In this document: positions 27,601 through 37,616 of the stretch, one piece after another
Numbering within the stretch: the stretch's first letter is position 1
Layout of the letters: every line of letters begins with the position of its first letter
From: Neoaquamicrobium sediminum
Lineage (GTDB): Bacteria > Pseudomonadota > Alphaproteobacteria > Rhizobiales > Rhizobiaceae
Reading direction: 5' to 3'
Assembly: GCF_013240295.1 (NCBI RefSeq)
Contig: NZ_JABETK010000002.1
Location: 868,001 to 932,000, forward strand
Length of the DNA stretch: 64,000 nt
The notes under the pieces: generated by a model
Database searches by the model: none
What the model was told of the DNA's origin: nothing
Seen by the model: the letters and a program-made list of their open reading frames with translations, nothing else
Position numbers and translations under genes: made by a program

Positions 27601-30002
27601 ATGAAGGCAGCTTCCAGTTTGTTGAGCGCCGCTTCGGCGGCCGCCCTTTCGGTCGGATTCATAGTATCCGGCGCCGGCGCGTTGCAGCTTGCATCGACGA
27701 CGGTCGCGCAGGCCGCCGTCGTGAGCAGCATCGAGGTTCGCGGCAACCGCCGCGTGGATGCCGAAACCATCCGCAATAACACCGGCATTCGTCCCGGCCA
27801 GAATTTCAGCAACGCCGACGTCGATGAAGCGGTCAAGCGGCTGTTCTCGATGGGCATGTTCTCGGATGTGCGCATCAACCAGTCGGGCTCGACGCTGATC
27901 GTCAGCGTCGACGAGAACGCGATCGTCAACCAGGTTCTGTTCCAGGGTAACCGGCGTCTTAAGGACGCCGACCTCGGTCGTCAGATCCAGCTTCGTCCGC
28001 GCGGCGCTTATTCCAGCGCGATGATGGAAGCCGACGCCGAGACGATCCGTCAGGCATACGGCCGTACCGGCCGTGAAGACGCAACCGTTTCCCCGGAGGT
28101 CGTCGACCTCGGCCAGGGCCGCGTCAACGTCGTCTTCAATATTCAGGAAGGCGATCGCACGAAGATCGCTTCGGTCAGCTTCGAGGGTAACAACACCTTC
28201 TCCGACGGCCGCCTGCGCGAGGTGATTTCGCTCAAGCAGTCAAACGTCATGTCGTGGCTGACCCGCAACGACATCTATGACGAGGACCGGCTGCGTGCCG
28301 ACGAGGAGGCGCTGCGCCGCTTCTACTACAATCGCGGCTTCGCTGACTTCCGTGTCATCTCGGCCTTTGGCGAGTTCGACGAGGCGGCGAATTCCTATCG
28401 CGTCAGCTTCACGGTGGACGAAGGCCAGCGTTATCGCTTCGGCTCCATCGAAGTGGAGAGCACCGTCGACGGCCTGGATGGTCAGGCACTGCGCAACCAG
28501 CTCGAATCCCGTAGCGGCGACTACTACAGCGCCAAGGCGGTCGAGGACTCGCTGGTCGGCCTTTCCGAGCGCGTTGCCGATCTCGGTTATGCGTTCGCGC
28601 AGGTAACCCCACGCGGCGACCGCAATTTCGAGAATCAGACGATCTCCGTCGTCTATACGATTGACCAGGGGCCGCGCGCCTACATCGAGCGTATCGAGAT
28701 TCGCGGCAACCAGCGCACGCGCGACTATGTGATTCGTCGTGAATTTGACTTCAGCGAAGGCGACGCGTTCAACCAGGTTCTCATCCAGCGCGCAAAGCGC
28801 CGGCTGGAAAGGCTTGATTTCTTTGAGACGGTCAACATAGCAACCGCACCCGGTTCCGAGCCGGATCGCGTCATCCTGGTTGTCGACGTCATCGAGAAGT
28901 CGACCGGTGAGCTGTCCGTCGGTGGCGGCTACACGACCGGCAATTCGGCAACCTCCGGCTTCAGCGTCGAAGGCTCGATCGCAGAGCGCAACTTCCTTGG
29001 CGCGGCCAGTCGATCCGCCTCTCGATGGCGGGCGGCAGGAATTCTCGCGACTACACCGTCTCGTTTACGGAGCCGTATTTCCTCGGGCGTCGTATCAGCG
29101 CTGGCTTCGATATCTATCGCCAGACGCGCGAGTACAACCAGGGTTACGACAGCGAACTGACCGGCGGCACCGTGCGTTTCGGCCTGCCGATCACGCAGGC
29201 GCTCAGCACACAGTTTGCCTATAACCTGACGCAGGAAAAGTACGTCTACAGCGGCGTCTGCCTTGATGATAACGGCAATCCGATCCCGAACGATCCGCGA
29301 TGCACTCTGTCGGATTACCTGAAGGACGCGATTGAAAACCAGAGCCCGTGGACCAAGTCCTCGGTCAGTGGCACGCTGCTGTTCAACACGATCGATGACA
29401 TGCGCAATCCGCGCGAGGGTCTCTACCTCAACGGTACTGTCGAGGTTGCTGGTCTCGGTGGCGACGCGCAGTGGACCAAGTTGACCGCACGCGGCAGCTA
29501 CTACCACCTTCTGTCAGAGGAGCTGGACCTTGTCGGTCTGCTTTCGGCGGGCGCCGGCCACATCGCCTCCTACGGCAACGACGGGCTGCGCGTGTTCGAT
29601 CATTTCCAGAACAATGATCGTATGATCCGCGGCTTCAAGAGCAACGGTATCGGCCCTTATCAGACGACGCTCGATAGCAACGGCAACACCGTTTACAACC
29701 ACCTTGGCGGTACCACCTACTTCAATGCATCCGCCGAAGTGCAGTTTCCGATGCCCTTTATCCCGACCGGCATCGGCCTGCGTGCTGCCGCCTTTGCTGA
29801 CGCTGCGACCCTCTACGGCAACAAGCTGACCGGCCAGGGTGCTGTTCTCGGGAGCGAGATGGAGTGGCGCGCATCGGTGGGTGCGAGCTTGATCTGGGCG
29901 TCGCCCTTCGGTCCGCTGCGTGTCGACTACGCCGTGCCGGTCATGAAGGAAGAAGGCGACCAGATTCAGAACTTCAGCTTCGGTATCTCGACCCGTTTCT
30001 AG
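27601..30002 (+). CDS. bamA: Outer membrane assembly factor BamA (one-base frameshift at about 29001)
   Basis: The central beta-barrel assembly machine of the outer membrane, about 800 residues when corrected. The first 40 residues are signal-like, then five POTRA domains (about 41-465) starting VVSSIEVRGNRRVDAETIR. The beta-barrel begins at about residue 445 (GELSVGGGYTTGNSATSGFS), and the protein ends SFGISTRF with the terminal Phe recognised by BAM itself. At 29001 the expected FLGRGQSIRLSMAGGR is split: one C is missing after CTTGGC, and the frame continues as SMAGGRNSRDYTVSFTE to 30002. The gene is essential, so a true null is unlikely. A 220-base spacer upstream probably holds a promoter. 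Confidence 0.95.
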
Positions 30003-30151
30003 CGCGTCGTGCCGGCATTGTGGCGGCTTCGGCAGGTCCGTTGCGCAACGAACGATGATGAGCGCGGCCTGGATCCATGTGGAGCGGGCCGTGCCCTGAA
30101 AACGGGCAAGGCGCTTCCGGGCTGGCAACCGGCCCGGAAGAGAAGGTTTGC

Positions 30152-31209
30152 ATGACCGATCCGGTATTCTTCGAACCGTCGCGCCGGTTTACAGCGGTTG
30201 AGATCGCGACGCTGACGGGCGCGGAACTCCGCACGCCCCAGCTGGCTCAGAACGAGGTGTCGAAGCTCGTCTCAGCCGGCGAAGGCGGTCCCGGTGCCCT
30301 GATATTCATCGACGGCAAGCGCAATGCGGCGAAACTCGAGGCCATCGAGGCTTCGGTCGTGCTCTGCACCGAAGACGTTGCCGGTTCCGTGCGCGACGGC
30401 AGTGCAATCGTCGTTTCGGCAAGGCCGCAATCCGATTTTGCTGCGATCGGCAGGATCATGTTTCCTGCCGCCGTGCGCCCTGCGCCGTTGACGGGCGAAA
30501 CCGGCGTGTCGCCGGGTGCTCATGTTCATCCCGATGCGCTCATCGAGCCCGGCGCGATTATCGAGGCCGGCGCTGTCGTAGGTCCGCATGCTGCAATCGG
30601 CAGTGGAACAGTCATTGCGCCGACGGCGGTGATAGGATCTTCCTGCCAAGTCGGACGCGACAGTTTCGTGGGGCCGGGGGCATCGGTTCAGAACGCGCTG
30701 ATCGGCAATCGTGTGATCATCCATGCCGGGGTGCGGATTGGACAGGATGGCTTCGGCTTTGCCGCGGGCCGATCCGGGCCGGAAAAGATCCCGCAGATCG
30801 GCCGGGTCATCATACAGGACGATGTCGAGATCGGCGCGAATACTACGGTCGACCGCGGCACGCTTTCCGACACAATCATCGGCGAAGGCTCCAAAATCGA
30901 TAATCTCGTCCAGATCGCCCACAACGTCCGGATCGGTCGGTTCTGCCTGATCGCCGGTCTTTGCGGTTTGTCCGGCTCGGTACAGCTGGGCGATGGGGTA
31001 ATGCTGGGCGGCAGTGTCGGCCTTGCCGACCACATCAGCATCGGCAGTGGCGCCGCCATCGCGGCGCGCAGCGGCGTGATGAACGACGTTCCGGCCGGCG
31101 CGCGCTGGGGTGGTGCACCTGCACAGCCGCTGAAGAGCCTGTTCAGAGAGATCGCGACGATCCGAAAACTCACAAACGACCAGACGGGAAAGGGACCGCG
31201 GATGAATGA
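30152..31209 (+). CDS. lpxD: UDP-3-O-acylglucosamine N-acyltransferase (probable one-base frameshift at 3' end)
   Basis: The third enzyme of lipid A synthesis: it N-acylates UDP-3-O-acyl-glucosamine. The N-terminal uridine-binding domain (1-105) starts [17 protein letters not shown], and a left-handed beta-helix of hexapeptide repeats follows (about 110-320), with [15 protein letters not shown] holding the catalytic His. As written, the frame runs on into fabZ without a stop. One extra G in the GGG at 31192-31194 would end LpxD with GKGTADE and a TGA at 31207-31209, overlapping the fabZ ATG; a similar SSDE ending occurs in the Brucella protein as I recall it. The ATG at 30152 follows AGAAGG. 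Confidence 0.9.
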
Positions 31210-31675
31210 CACCGCAGCCGCCAACTCGCTCGACAGCCTCGACATACTTGGCCTGATGCGGCTGCTGCCGCATCGCTACCCGTTCCTGCTTGTCGATCGG
31301 ATCGTGGAGATCGACGGAGACAATTCGGCGATCGGCATCAAGAACGTCACGGCGAACGAACCCCACTTTCAGGGGCACTTTCCCGAGCAGCCGGTGATGC
31401 CGGGGGTGCTTATCGTAGAAGCAATGGCACAGACGGCCGGCGCTATCTGCATTCGTTCCACAGGCGAGGACAAGCCCTCTCTCGTCTATTTCATGACCAT
31501 CGACAACGCCAAGTTCCGCCGTCCGGTGGTGCCGGGCGATCGCCTGGAAATCCACGTCAAGAAGCTCAAGCAGCGCGGCAATATCTGGCGTTTCGCCTGC
31601 GAGGCAATCGTCGAGGGAACCAAGGTTGCCGAGGCCGAAATATCGGCGATGATGTCCCCCAAGCCGGCAAACTGA
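31202..31675 (+). CDS. fabZ: 3-hydroxyacyl-[acyl-carrier-protein] dehydratase FabZ
   Basis: A 157-residue hot-dog-fold dehydratase of fatty acid elongation. [14 protein letters not shown] (about 21-34) and the catalytic pair His59 ([12 protein letters not shown]) and Glu73 (VEAMAQTAG) are complete. AAAGGGA lies 7-13 bases before the ATG at 31202, which argues for separate translation although the upstream lpxD frame reads through it in this sequence. It competes with lipid A synthesis for 3-hydroxyacyl-ACP, which fits its place between lpxD and lpxA. Confidence 0.95.
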   Translation: MNDTAAANSLDSLDILGLMRLLPHRYPFLLVDRIVEIDGDNSAIGIKNVTANEPHFQGHFPEQPVMPGVLIVEAMAQTAGAICIRSTGEDKPSLVYFMTIDNAKFRRPVVPGDRLEIHVKKLKQRGNIWRFACEAIVEGTKVAEAEISAMMSPKPAN

Positions 31676-31688
31676 GCCGCCCAGGATC

Positions 31689-32519
31689 ATGACCAGCGAA
31701 ACATTCATCCACCAGACCGCCTTCGTGGAGCCAGGCGCGCAACTGGGCGCCGGTGTCCATGTCGGACCCTTCTGCCATGTGGGCGCAGAGGTCGTGCTCG
31801 GTGACAATGTACACCTTGCCGGCCATGTCTCGGTAACGGGCGCCACCACCGTCGGTGCGGGCACCCGCGCGCAGGCATTCGCCGCGCTGGGCGGGCCGCC
31901 GCAGGATTCCAAGCACAAGGGCGGCCGCACGACGCTGACCATCGGCGAGAACTGCGACATACGCGAATCCGTGACGATGAATGTCGGCACCGATAGCGGC
32001 CGCGGTGCCACGACCGTCGGCGCGAACGGCTTCTTCCTTGCGTACTCGCATGTGGCACATGATTGCATCGTCGGCGACAACGTCACACTGACACACGGCG
32101 CGACGCTCGGCGGCCATTGCGAGATCGGCGACTACGTCATTATCGGTGGCCTGACCGCAGTCCATCAGTTCGTCCGGGTGGGGCGCCGTGCGTTCCTTGG
32201 CGGCTGCTCCGCCGTCGTCGGGGACGTCATCCCCTACGGTATGGCTGTTGGCAACCGCGCGAAGCTGCGCGGCTTCAATGTCGTGGGCCTGAAGCGCTCG
32301 GGCATGGCGCGCAGCGACCTTGCAAACCTGCGTGCGGCCTATCGCATCCTGTTCTCGCCGGAAAAGCCCCTGCTCGAAAGTGCCGAGGACGTGCGGGCGC
32401 AGTTTGCCGGCTCGCCGGCGGTCATTGAGATCGTCGACTTCATCACGCAGCGCGGCAAGCGCCACTTCGCCGTACCGCCGCTCGATGGCGACGATGCCGC
32501 GGATGATGACCAGGGCTGA
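31689..32519 (+). CDS. lpxA: Acyl-ACP--UDP-N-acetylglucosamine O-acyltransferase
   Basis: A 276-residue trimeric left-handed beta-helix enzyme catalysing the first step of lipid A synthesis. Hexapeptide repeats cover residues 5-190; the conserved GGPPQDSKHKG loop and LAYSHVAHDCIVGD, with the catalytic His, are present. The C-terminal helical domain follows RAAYRILFSPEKPLLE. It starts 13 bases after fabZ and overlaps lpxI by 14-17 bases. Confidence 0.97.
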   Translation: MTSETFIHQTAFVEPGAQLGAGVHVGPFCHVGAEVVLGDNVHLAGHVSVTGATTVGAGTRAQAFAALGGPPQDSKHKGGRTTLTIGENCDIRESVTMNVGTDSGRGATTVGANGFFLAYSHVAHDCIVGDNVTLTHGATLGGHCEIGDYVIIGGLTAVHQFVRVGRRAFLGGCSAVVGDVIPYGMAVGNRAKLRGFNVVGLKRSGMARSDLANLRAAYRILFSPEKPLLESAEDVRAQFAGSPAVIEIVDFITQRGKRHFAVPPLDGDDAADDDQG

Positions 32520-33399
32520 CCAGCCGAACGCGCAGGCAAGCCGTGACGGCCGCATCGCCGTCATCGCCGGCGGCGGAGCACTGCCAGTCGCGGTTGTGCG
32601 GACGCTCCTTGATCACGGAGAAAAGCCTTTCGTTATCCTGATTGCCGGGGAAGTCGACGACGAGCAGTCTTTTGACGGTGCAGAGCAGGCCGTGCTCGCA
32701 GTTGAGGATTTCGGCCAGGCGTTGCCGCTTCTCAAGAAGCACGGCGTGAAACGCCTGGTCATGTCGGGCAACGTCGTCCGGCGCCCGAATTTGCGCCGGG
32801 TTCGGTGGAACCTGTCGACGTTGGCGCTGCTGCCCCGCGTCGCGGCCGGTCTGCTGCACGGAGACGACGGGCTCCTGCGCACAATCATCCAGATTGCGGA
32901 GGCCAATGACATCTCAGTGGTGGGCCCGCACGAGATAGTGCCTGACCTGCTTGCGCCCGAGGGCACATTGACGCGCGCGGCGCCTACGTCGCACGACCGC
33001 CGCGACCTGGATGCGGCCTCCGAAGCCGCCCTTGCCATCGGACGACTCGATATAGGCCAGGCGGCGATTGCGATAGGCGGCCGCGCCATCGCTCTCGAAG
33101 GCATAGAGGGCACGGACGGACTGCTTGAACGCACGGCGCAGATGCGCGGCCATGGAAGGCTGGCTGGCAAGAAGCGGGGTGTTCTCGTCAAGCACTGCAA
33201 GCCTCTTCAGGAGCGCCGCGCAGACCTGCCCGCCATAGGCCCGCAGACGGTGGAGGGCGCCCACAAGGCGGGTTTGGCGGGCATTGCCGTCGATGCCGGG
33301 CGCTCTTTCATCCTCGATTTCGACAAGACGATTGCCCGCGCCGACGAACTTGGCCTGTTCGTCGTCGGAATGCCCGCGAAACCGGAGGACGATCAATGA
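32506..33399 (+). CDS. lpxI: UDP-2,3-diacylglucosamine pyrophosphatase LpxI
   Basis: A 297-residue DUF1009 protein. LpxI replaces LpxH in alphaproteobacteria and hydrolyses UDP-2,3-diacylglucosamine to lipid X and UMP. Marks are GRIAVIAGGGALPVAVVRTL at the N-terminus, LVMSGNVVRRPNLR, VVGPHEIVPDLLAPEG and the late IGPQTVEGAHKAGLAGIAVDAG. Start ATG at 32506 (an ATG at 32503 is equally possible) overlaps the lpxA stop; its own stop overlaps the lpxB start (ATGA). Confidence 0.94.
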   Translation: MTRADQPNAQASRDGRIAVIAGGGALPVAVVRTLLDHGEKPFVILIAGEVDDEQSFDGAEQAVLAVEDFGQALPLLKKHGVKRLVMSGNVVRRPNLRRVRWNLSTLALLPRVAAGLLHGDDGLLRTIIQIAEANDISVVGPHEIVPDLLAPEGTLTRAAPTSHDRRDLDAASEAALAIGRLDIGQAAIAIGGRAIALEGIEGTDGLLERTAQMRGHGRLAGKKRGVLVKHCKPLQERRADLPAIGPQTVEGAHKAGLAGIAVDAGRSFILDFDKTIARADELGLFVVGMPAKPEDDQ

Positions 33400-34571
33400 C
33401 CCCGGCCAGGCCTTTGCGAATAGCAGTCGTTGCCGGCGAGGAATCCGGCGACCTGCTTGGCGCGGACCTTGTGAGGGCATTGGCAGCGCGTACCGGACAT
33501 GAGGTGGAACTGGTTGGCGTCGGCGGCAGGCATCTACAGGCGCTCGGCCTGGACCCCTTGTTCGACAGCTCCGAGATCGCGTTGATGGGCGTGAGCGCTG
33601 TTGTCGCGAGCTTGCCTCGCCTTATGCGCCGCCTCAACGAAACAGCACAGGCTGTGGTGCGCGCCGCGCCCGATTGCCTCATGACCATCGACAGCCCCGA
33701 TTTCTCCTTGCGCGTCGCGAAGAAGGTGAGGGCGGCGGACCCGTCGATCCCGATTGTCCACTATGTCTGCCCCAGCGTCTGGGCATGGCGGCCCGGACGG
33801 GCTCCAGCCATGCGGCCTTATATCGACGAGGTGCTGTGCCTGCTGCCGTTCGAGCCGAAGGCATTGGCCGATCTCGACGGGCCGCACGGCACCTATGTCG
33901 GTCATCGGCTGGTACGCCACCCAGGCATTGTCGCCGCAGCCGAGGCACAGGCGGCGCGGGCTCGCGCAACGGATCAACCGAAAAAGCTGCTGATCCTGCC
34001 CGGCTCGCGTCGTAGCGAGGTCAAGCGGCTTCTTGAGCCCTTCGGCGAGGCCGTGCGCATCCTTGCCGCGCGCGGCAATTTGTTCGATGTGACGATCCCG
34101 ACAGTGCCTCATGTCGCGCCTCTGGTGGAAGCTGGCACGGCAGACTGGCCGGTGCGTCCGCGCGTCGTCCATGGGGACGAGGAGAAGTGGCAGGCGTTTG
34201 CCGTGGCCGATGCCGCAATTGCCGCATCCGGTACCGTGACGCTGGAGCTGGCGCTGTGCGGCGTGCCGTTCGTCTCGTGCTATCGCACCGATCCCGTCAT
34301 CGGTTCGGTGATGGCCCGCATGATCACGGCATGGTCGGCTTCGCTGCCAAATCTGATTGCGGACTGGCCAGTCGTGCCGGAATATTACGACGGCCAGCTC
34401 CGGCCGGGGCGGCTCGCACGCTATACTGAGCAGCTCACCGCTGATACGGCAGCCCGCGCTGTCCAGATGGCCGGCTTCGCCGACATCCGAAAAGCCATGG
34501 AAACGGACAGGCCATCAGGCGAACTTGCAGCCGAAGCGCTGCTGGCGGTCCTCGAGAAGAAGCCAGGCTGA
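33396..34571 (+). CDS. lpxB: Lipid-A-disaccharide synthase
   Basis: A 391-residue GT19 glycosyltransferase condensing lipid X with UDP-2,3-diacylglucosamine. It has the start IAVVAGEESGDLLGADLVRAL, YVCPSVWAWRPGRAP (about 124-138), LLILPGSRRSEVKRLLEPF and the late AIAASGTVTLELALCGVPFV. It is the last gene of the lpx block; a two-way hairpin terminator separates it from convergent gltA. Confidence 0.96.
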   Translation: MTPARPLRIAVVAGEESGDLLGADLVRALAARTGHEVELVGVGGRHLQALGLDPLFDSSEIALMGVSAVVASLPRLMRRLNETAQAVVRAAPDCLMTIDSPDFSLRVAKKVRAADPSIPIVHYVCPSVWAWRPGRAPAMRPYIDEVLCLLPFEPKALADLDGPHGTYVGHRLVRHPGIVAAAEAQAARARATDQPKKLLILPGSRRSEVKRLLEPFGEAVRILAARGNLFDVTIPTVPHVAPLVEAGTADWPVRPRVVHGDEEKWQAFAVADAAIAASGTVTLELALCGVPFVSCYRTDPVIGSVMARMITAWSASLPNLIADWPVVPEYYDGQLRPGRLARYTEQLTADTAARAVQMAGFADIRKAMETDRPSGELAAEALLAVLEKKPG

Positions 34572-34575
34572 ATGA

Positions 34576-34604
34576 AAAAGGGCGCCAACGGCGCCCTTCT
34601 TCTT
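34576..34604. terminator. Bidirectional terminator between lpxB and gltA
   Basis: GGGCGCC (34580-34586) pairs with GGCGCCC (34590-34596) around AAC. AAAAA lies on the left and TTCTTCTT on the right, so both convergent genes meet a hairpin followed by a T-rich stretch, with the better T-run on the gltA side. Confidence 0.85.
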
Positions 34605-34620
34605 GTCTCGAAAGTATCGA

Positions 34621-35910
34621 TCAGCGCTTGGCGATCGGCACGTAGTCGCGCTCGCCATGGCCGGTGTAGAGCTGGCGAGGACGGCCGATCTTCTGGTGCG
34701 GATCCTCGATCATCTCCTTCCACTGGGCAATCCAGCCGACCGTACGGGCGACTGCGAAAAGCACGGTGAACATAGTGGTCGGGAAGCCGAGCGCCTTGAG
34801 CGTGATGCCGGAATAGAAGTCGATGTTAGGGTAGAGCTTCTTCTCGATGAAGTACTCGTCCGTCAGCGCGATCTTTTCCAGCTCCATCGCCACGTCGAGA
34901 AGCGGATCATCCTTGATGCCGAGTTCGCCCAGAACCTCATGCGTGGTCTTCTGCATGATCTTGGCGCGCGGATCGTAGTTCTTGTAGACGCGGTGGCCGA
35001 AGCCCATCAGGCGGAACGGGTCGTTCTTGTCCTTGGCGCGGTCGATGAACTCGGGGATGCGGTCGACGGAACCAATCTCCGCCAGCATGTTGAGCGCAGC
35101 CTCGTTGGCGCCACCGTGCGCCGGGCCCCACAGACAGGCAATGCCGGCAGCGATGCAGGCGAATGGATTGGCGCCGGAAGAGCCGGCGAGCCGAACCGTC
35201 GAGGTCGACGCGTTCTGCTCGTGGTCGGCATGCAGGATGAAGATGCGCTCCATGGCACGCGCCAGCACCGGATTGACCTTATAGTCCTCGCACGGCACGG
35301 CGAAGCACATGTGCAGGAAGTTGGCGGCGAAGTTCAGCTCGTTCTTCGGATAGATGAAGGGCTGGCCGACATGGTACTTGTACGCCATCGCGGCGATCGT
35401 CGGCATCTTCGCGATCATGCGGATCGAGGCGACCATGCGCTGGTGCGGGTCGGAGATGTCGGTGGAGTCGTGGTAGAACGCCGACATAGCGCCGACGACG
35501 CCGCACATGACTGCCATCGGATGCGCGTCGCGGCGGAAGCCGGTGAAGAACCGGGTCATCTGCTCATGCACCATCGTGTGGCGCGTCACGCGGTAGTCGA
35601 AATCGTCCTTCTGCGCCTTCGTCGGCAGCTCGCCGTAGAGAAGCAGGTAGCACACTTCCAGGAAGTCGCCGTGCTCCGCAAGCTGGTCGATCGGATAGCC
35701 GCGGTGCAGCAGCATGCCGGCATCGCCGTCGATATAGGTGATTTCCGATTCGCAGCTCGCGGTGGACGTGAAACCGGGATCGTAGGTGAACAGCCCGGTG
35801 TCCTTGTAGAGCGAGCTGATGTCGATGACCTCTGGTCCGACCGAGCCTTTTCGTACCTTGAATTCGCTGGCTTTGCCGTTCAATTCAAGCTTTGCAGTCG
35901 AACTGGTCAT
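34621..35910 (-). CDS. gltA: Citrate synthase
   Basis: A 429-residue type I hexameric citrate synthase joining acetyl-CoA and oxaloacetate. Catalytic regions are [11 protein letters not shown] (first His), [11 protein letters not shown] (second His) and [15 protein letters not shown] (with the Asp reached later). ATG at 35910 follows AGAGGTGATAGGG and gives [10 protein letters not shown]; an upstream GTG at 35919 falls within that Shine-Dalgarno site and is less likely. The gene is a single minus-strand unit between the terminator and a 167-base upstream gap. Confidence 0.97.
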   Translation of the reverse strand: MTSSTAKLELNGKASEFKVRKGSVGPEVIDISSLYKDTGLFTYDPGFTSTASCESEITYIDGDAGMLLHRGYPIDQLAEHGDFLEVCYLLLYGELPTKAQKDDFDYRVTRHTMVHEQMTRFFTGFRRDAHPMAVMCGVVGAMSAFYHDSTDISDPHQRMVASIRMIAKMPTIAAMAYKYHVGQPFIYPKNELNFAANFLHMCFAVPCEDYKVNPVLARAMERIFILHADHEQNASTSTVRLAGSSGANPFACIAAGIACLWGPAHGGANEAALNMLAEIGSVDRIPEFIDRAKDKNDPFRLMGFGHRVYKNYDPRAKIMQKTTHEVLGELGIKDDPLLDVAMELEKIALTDEYFIEKKLYPNIDFYSGITLKALGFPTTMFTVLFAVARTVGWIAQWKEMIEDPHQKIGRPRQLYTGHGERDYVPIAKR

Positions 35911-36077
35911 CCCTATCACCTCTCAATGTACGTTAGCCCGCCCTCGACGCCGATCAGCTATGACGCATAACAACCGTGCTCCGATTGCGCGCTCTTGCTA
36001 TCCGATTTGCGGGAGCGTGCCAAGCTATCCCAAGGTCACATTGTTGCAACGCAAAAACGCGACTTCGCCACAATCGT

Positions 36078-37499
36078 TCAGACGCTTTGATCGCGCAGCC
36101 GGCCGAGGCTTTCCTCCCGGCCAAGCACGGCAAGCACGTCGAAAACGCCGGGTGATGTAGCCCTGCCGGTCAGGGCCGCGCGCAGCGGCTGCGCAACCTT
36201 GCCAAGCTTGAGGCCCGCCTTTTCCGCATAGGCGCGCACGACGGCTTCCGTTGTTTCTGCGGACCATTCGCCAAGCGCCTCAAAATCCGGCAGCAGCGCG
36301 GCGATCACCGAGCGCGCGTCGCCGTCGAGAATCTGCGCTGCCTTCTCATCCAGCGACAAGGGGCGCTGGACGAACAGATATTGCGCGCTGTCGGCCAGTT
36401 CGACGAGCGTCTTCGCGCGCTCCTTCAAGCCGGGCAGGGCGGCAAGCAGCATCGCCCGCTGCGCGGCGTCCGGCTCGCGCGGAATGGCGCCGGGCTCCTC
36501 GATATAGGGTAATGTCGCGATGAACTGCTCCAGAAGATCGGCGTCATCGCTCTGGCGCATATGCACGCCATTGAGGGCTTCCAGCTTCTGGTAGTCGAAG
36601 CGCGCGGCCCCCTTGTTGACGTCCTCGATCTCGAACCACTCGATCATCTGCGCGGTGGACATGACCTCGTCGTCGCCATGGCTCCAGCCGAGGCGCGCGA
36701 GATAGTTGCGCAGCGCTTCAGGCAGATAGCCCATCGCGCGATAGGCCTCGACACCCAGTGCGCCGTGGCGCTTGGAGAGCTTCGCCCCGTCCGGGCCGTG
36801 GATCAGCGGGATATGCGCCATCACCGGCACATCCCAGCCCATCGCGTTGTAGATGACCGTCTGGCGCGCAGCGTTGGTCAGGTGATCGTCGCCCCGAATG
36901 ATATGGGTCACGCCCATGTCGTGATCGTCCACGATGACGGCGTGCATATAGGTCGGGTTGCCGTCAGACCGCAGGATGATGAAATCATCGAGATCCTTGT
37001 TGGGGAACTTGACGTCGCCCTGCACTCGGTCGCGCACGATCGTCTCGCCGTCTGTAGGCGCCTTGATGCGGATGGCGGGCCTCACGCCTGCCGGGGCCTC
37101 CGAGGGATCGCGGTCGCGCCAGCGTCCGTCATAGCGCGGCGGACGGCCCTCGGCGCGCGCCTTCTCGCGCATCTCCTCAAGCTCCGCCTGCGTGGCGTAG
37201 CACCGATAGGCCTTGCCGTTGCGCACGAGCTGTTCGGCCACCTCGCGATGACGCTGCGCGCGTTCGAACTGGGAGACGGGTTCCCCGTCCCAACCCAGAC
37301 CGAGCCAGGAGAGGCCGTCGAGGATCGCCGCCGTTGCCGCATCGGTCGACCGCTCGCGGTCGGTATCCTCGATACGCAGCAGCATCTTGCCGCCGGTGTG
37401 TTTGGCGAACAGCCAGTTGAAAAGCGCGGTGCGCGCGCCGCCGATATGCAGGTAGCCGGTGGGTGACGGCGCAAAACGGGTGACGACCTTGTCGGACAT
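36078..37499 (-). CDS. gltX: Glutamyl-tRNA synthetase
   Basis: A 473-residue class I synthetase. The HIGH motif reads YLHIGGART (about 16-24) and the KMSKS motif reads AKLSKRHG (about 240). In organisms with GatCAB, as here, a non-discriminating GltX also charges tRNA(Gln) for amidation, linking it to gatC/gatA. Many alphaproteobacteria carry two gltX genes, so this could be either copy. It is divergent from comEC over 117 bases. Confidence 0.96.
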   Translation of the reverse strand: MSDKVVTRFAPSPTGYLHIGGARTALFNWLFAKHTGGKMLLRIEDTDRERSTDAATAAILDGLSWLGLGWDGEPVSQFERAQRHREVAEQLVRNGKAYRCYATQAELEEMREKARAEGRPPRYDGRWRDRDPSEAPAGVRPAIRIKAPTDGETIVRDRVQGDVKFPNKDLDDFIILRSDGNPTYMHAVIVDDHDMGVTHIIRGDDHLTNAARQTVIYNAMGWDVPVMAHIPLIHGPDGAKLSKRHGALGVEAYRAMGYLPEALRNYLARLGWSHGDDEVMSTAQMIEWFEIEDVNKGAARFDYQKLEALNGVHMRQSDDADLLEQFIATLPYIEEPGAIPREPDAAQRAMLLAALPGLKERAKTLVELADSAQYLFVQRPLSLDEKAAQILDGDARSVIAALLPDFEALGEWSAETTEAVVRAYAEKAGLKLGKVAQPLRAALTGRATSPGVFDVLAVLGREESLGRLRDQSV

Positions 37500-37616
37500 T
37501 TGTTCTTCCCCGGAAACGGATGAGGGCGCGCAGCGGCTGCGCCTGTGGTGTTTTGATGGGGCTCATGTAGCATAGAGGCTTCGGCGTGCAAGCGATTACC
37601 GGGTGGGGAGCGCCGC

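Noticed and set aside
30152..31675. A genuine biological LpxD-FabZ bifunctional enzyme
   Set aside because: One missing G explains it, the fabZ ribosome-binding site is intact and nine similar one-base losses occur in the window.
30272..32086. 604-codon minus-strand frame across lpxD, fabZ and lpxA
   Set aside because: It lies opposite three recognised enzymes, has no ribosome-binding site and no similarity to a known family.
34603..35970. 455-codon plus-strand frame opposite gltA
   Set aside because: gltA on the minus strand has every citrate synthase motif; this frame has none.
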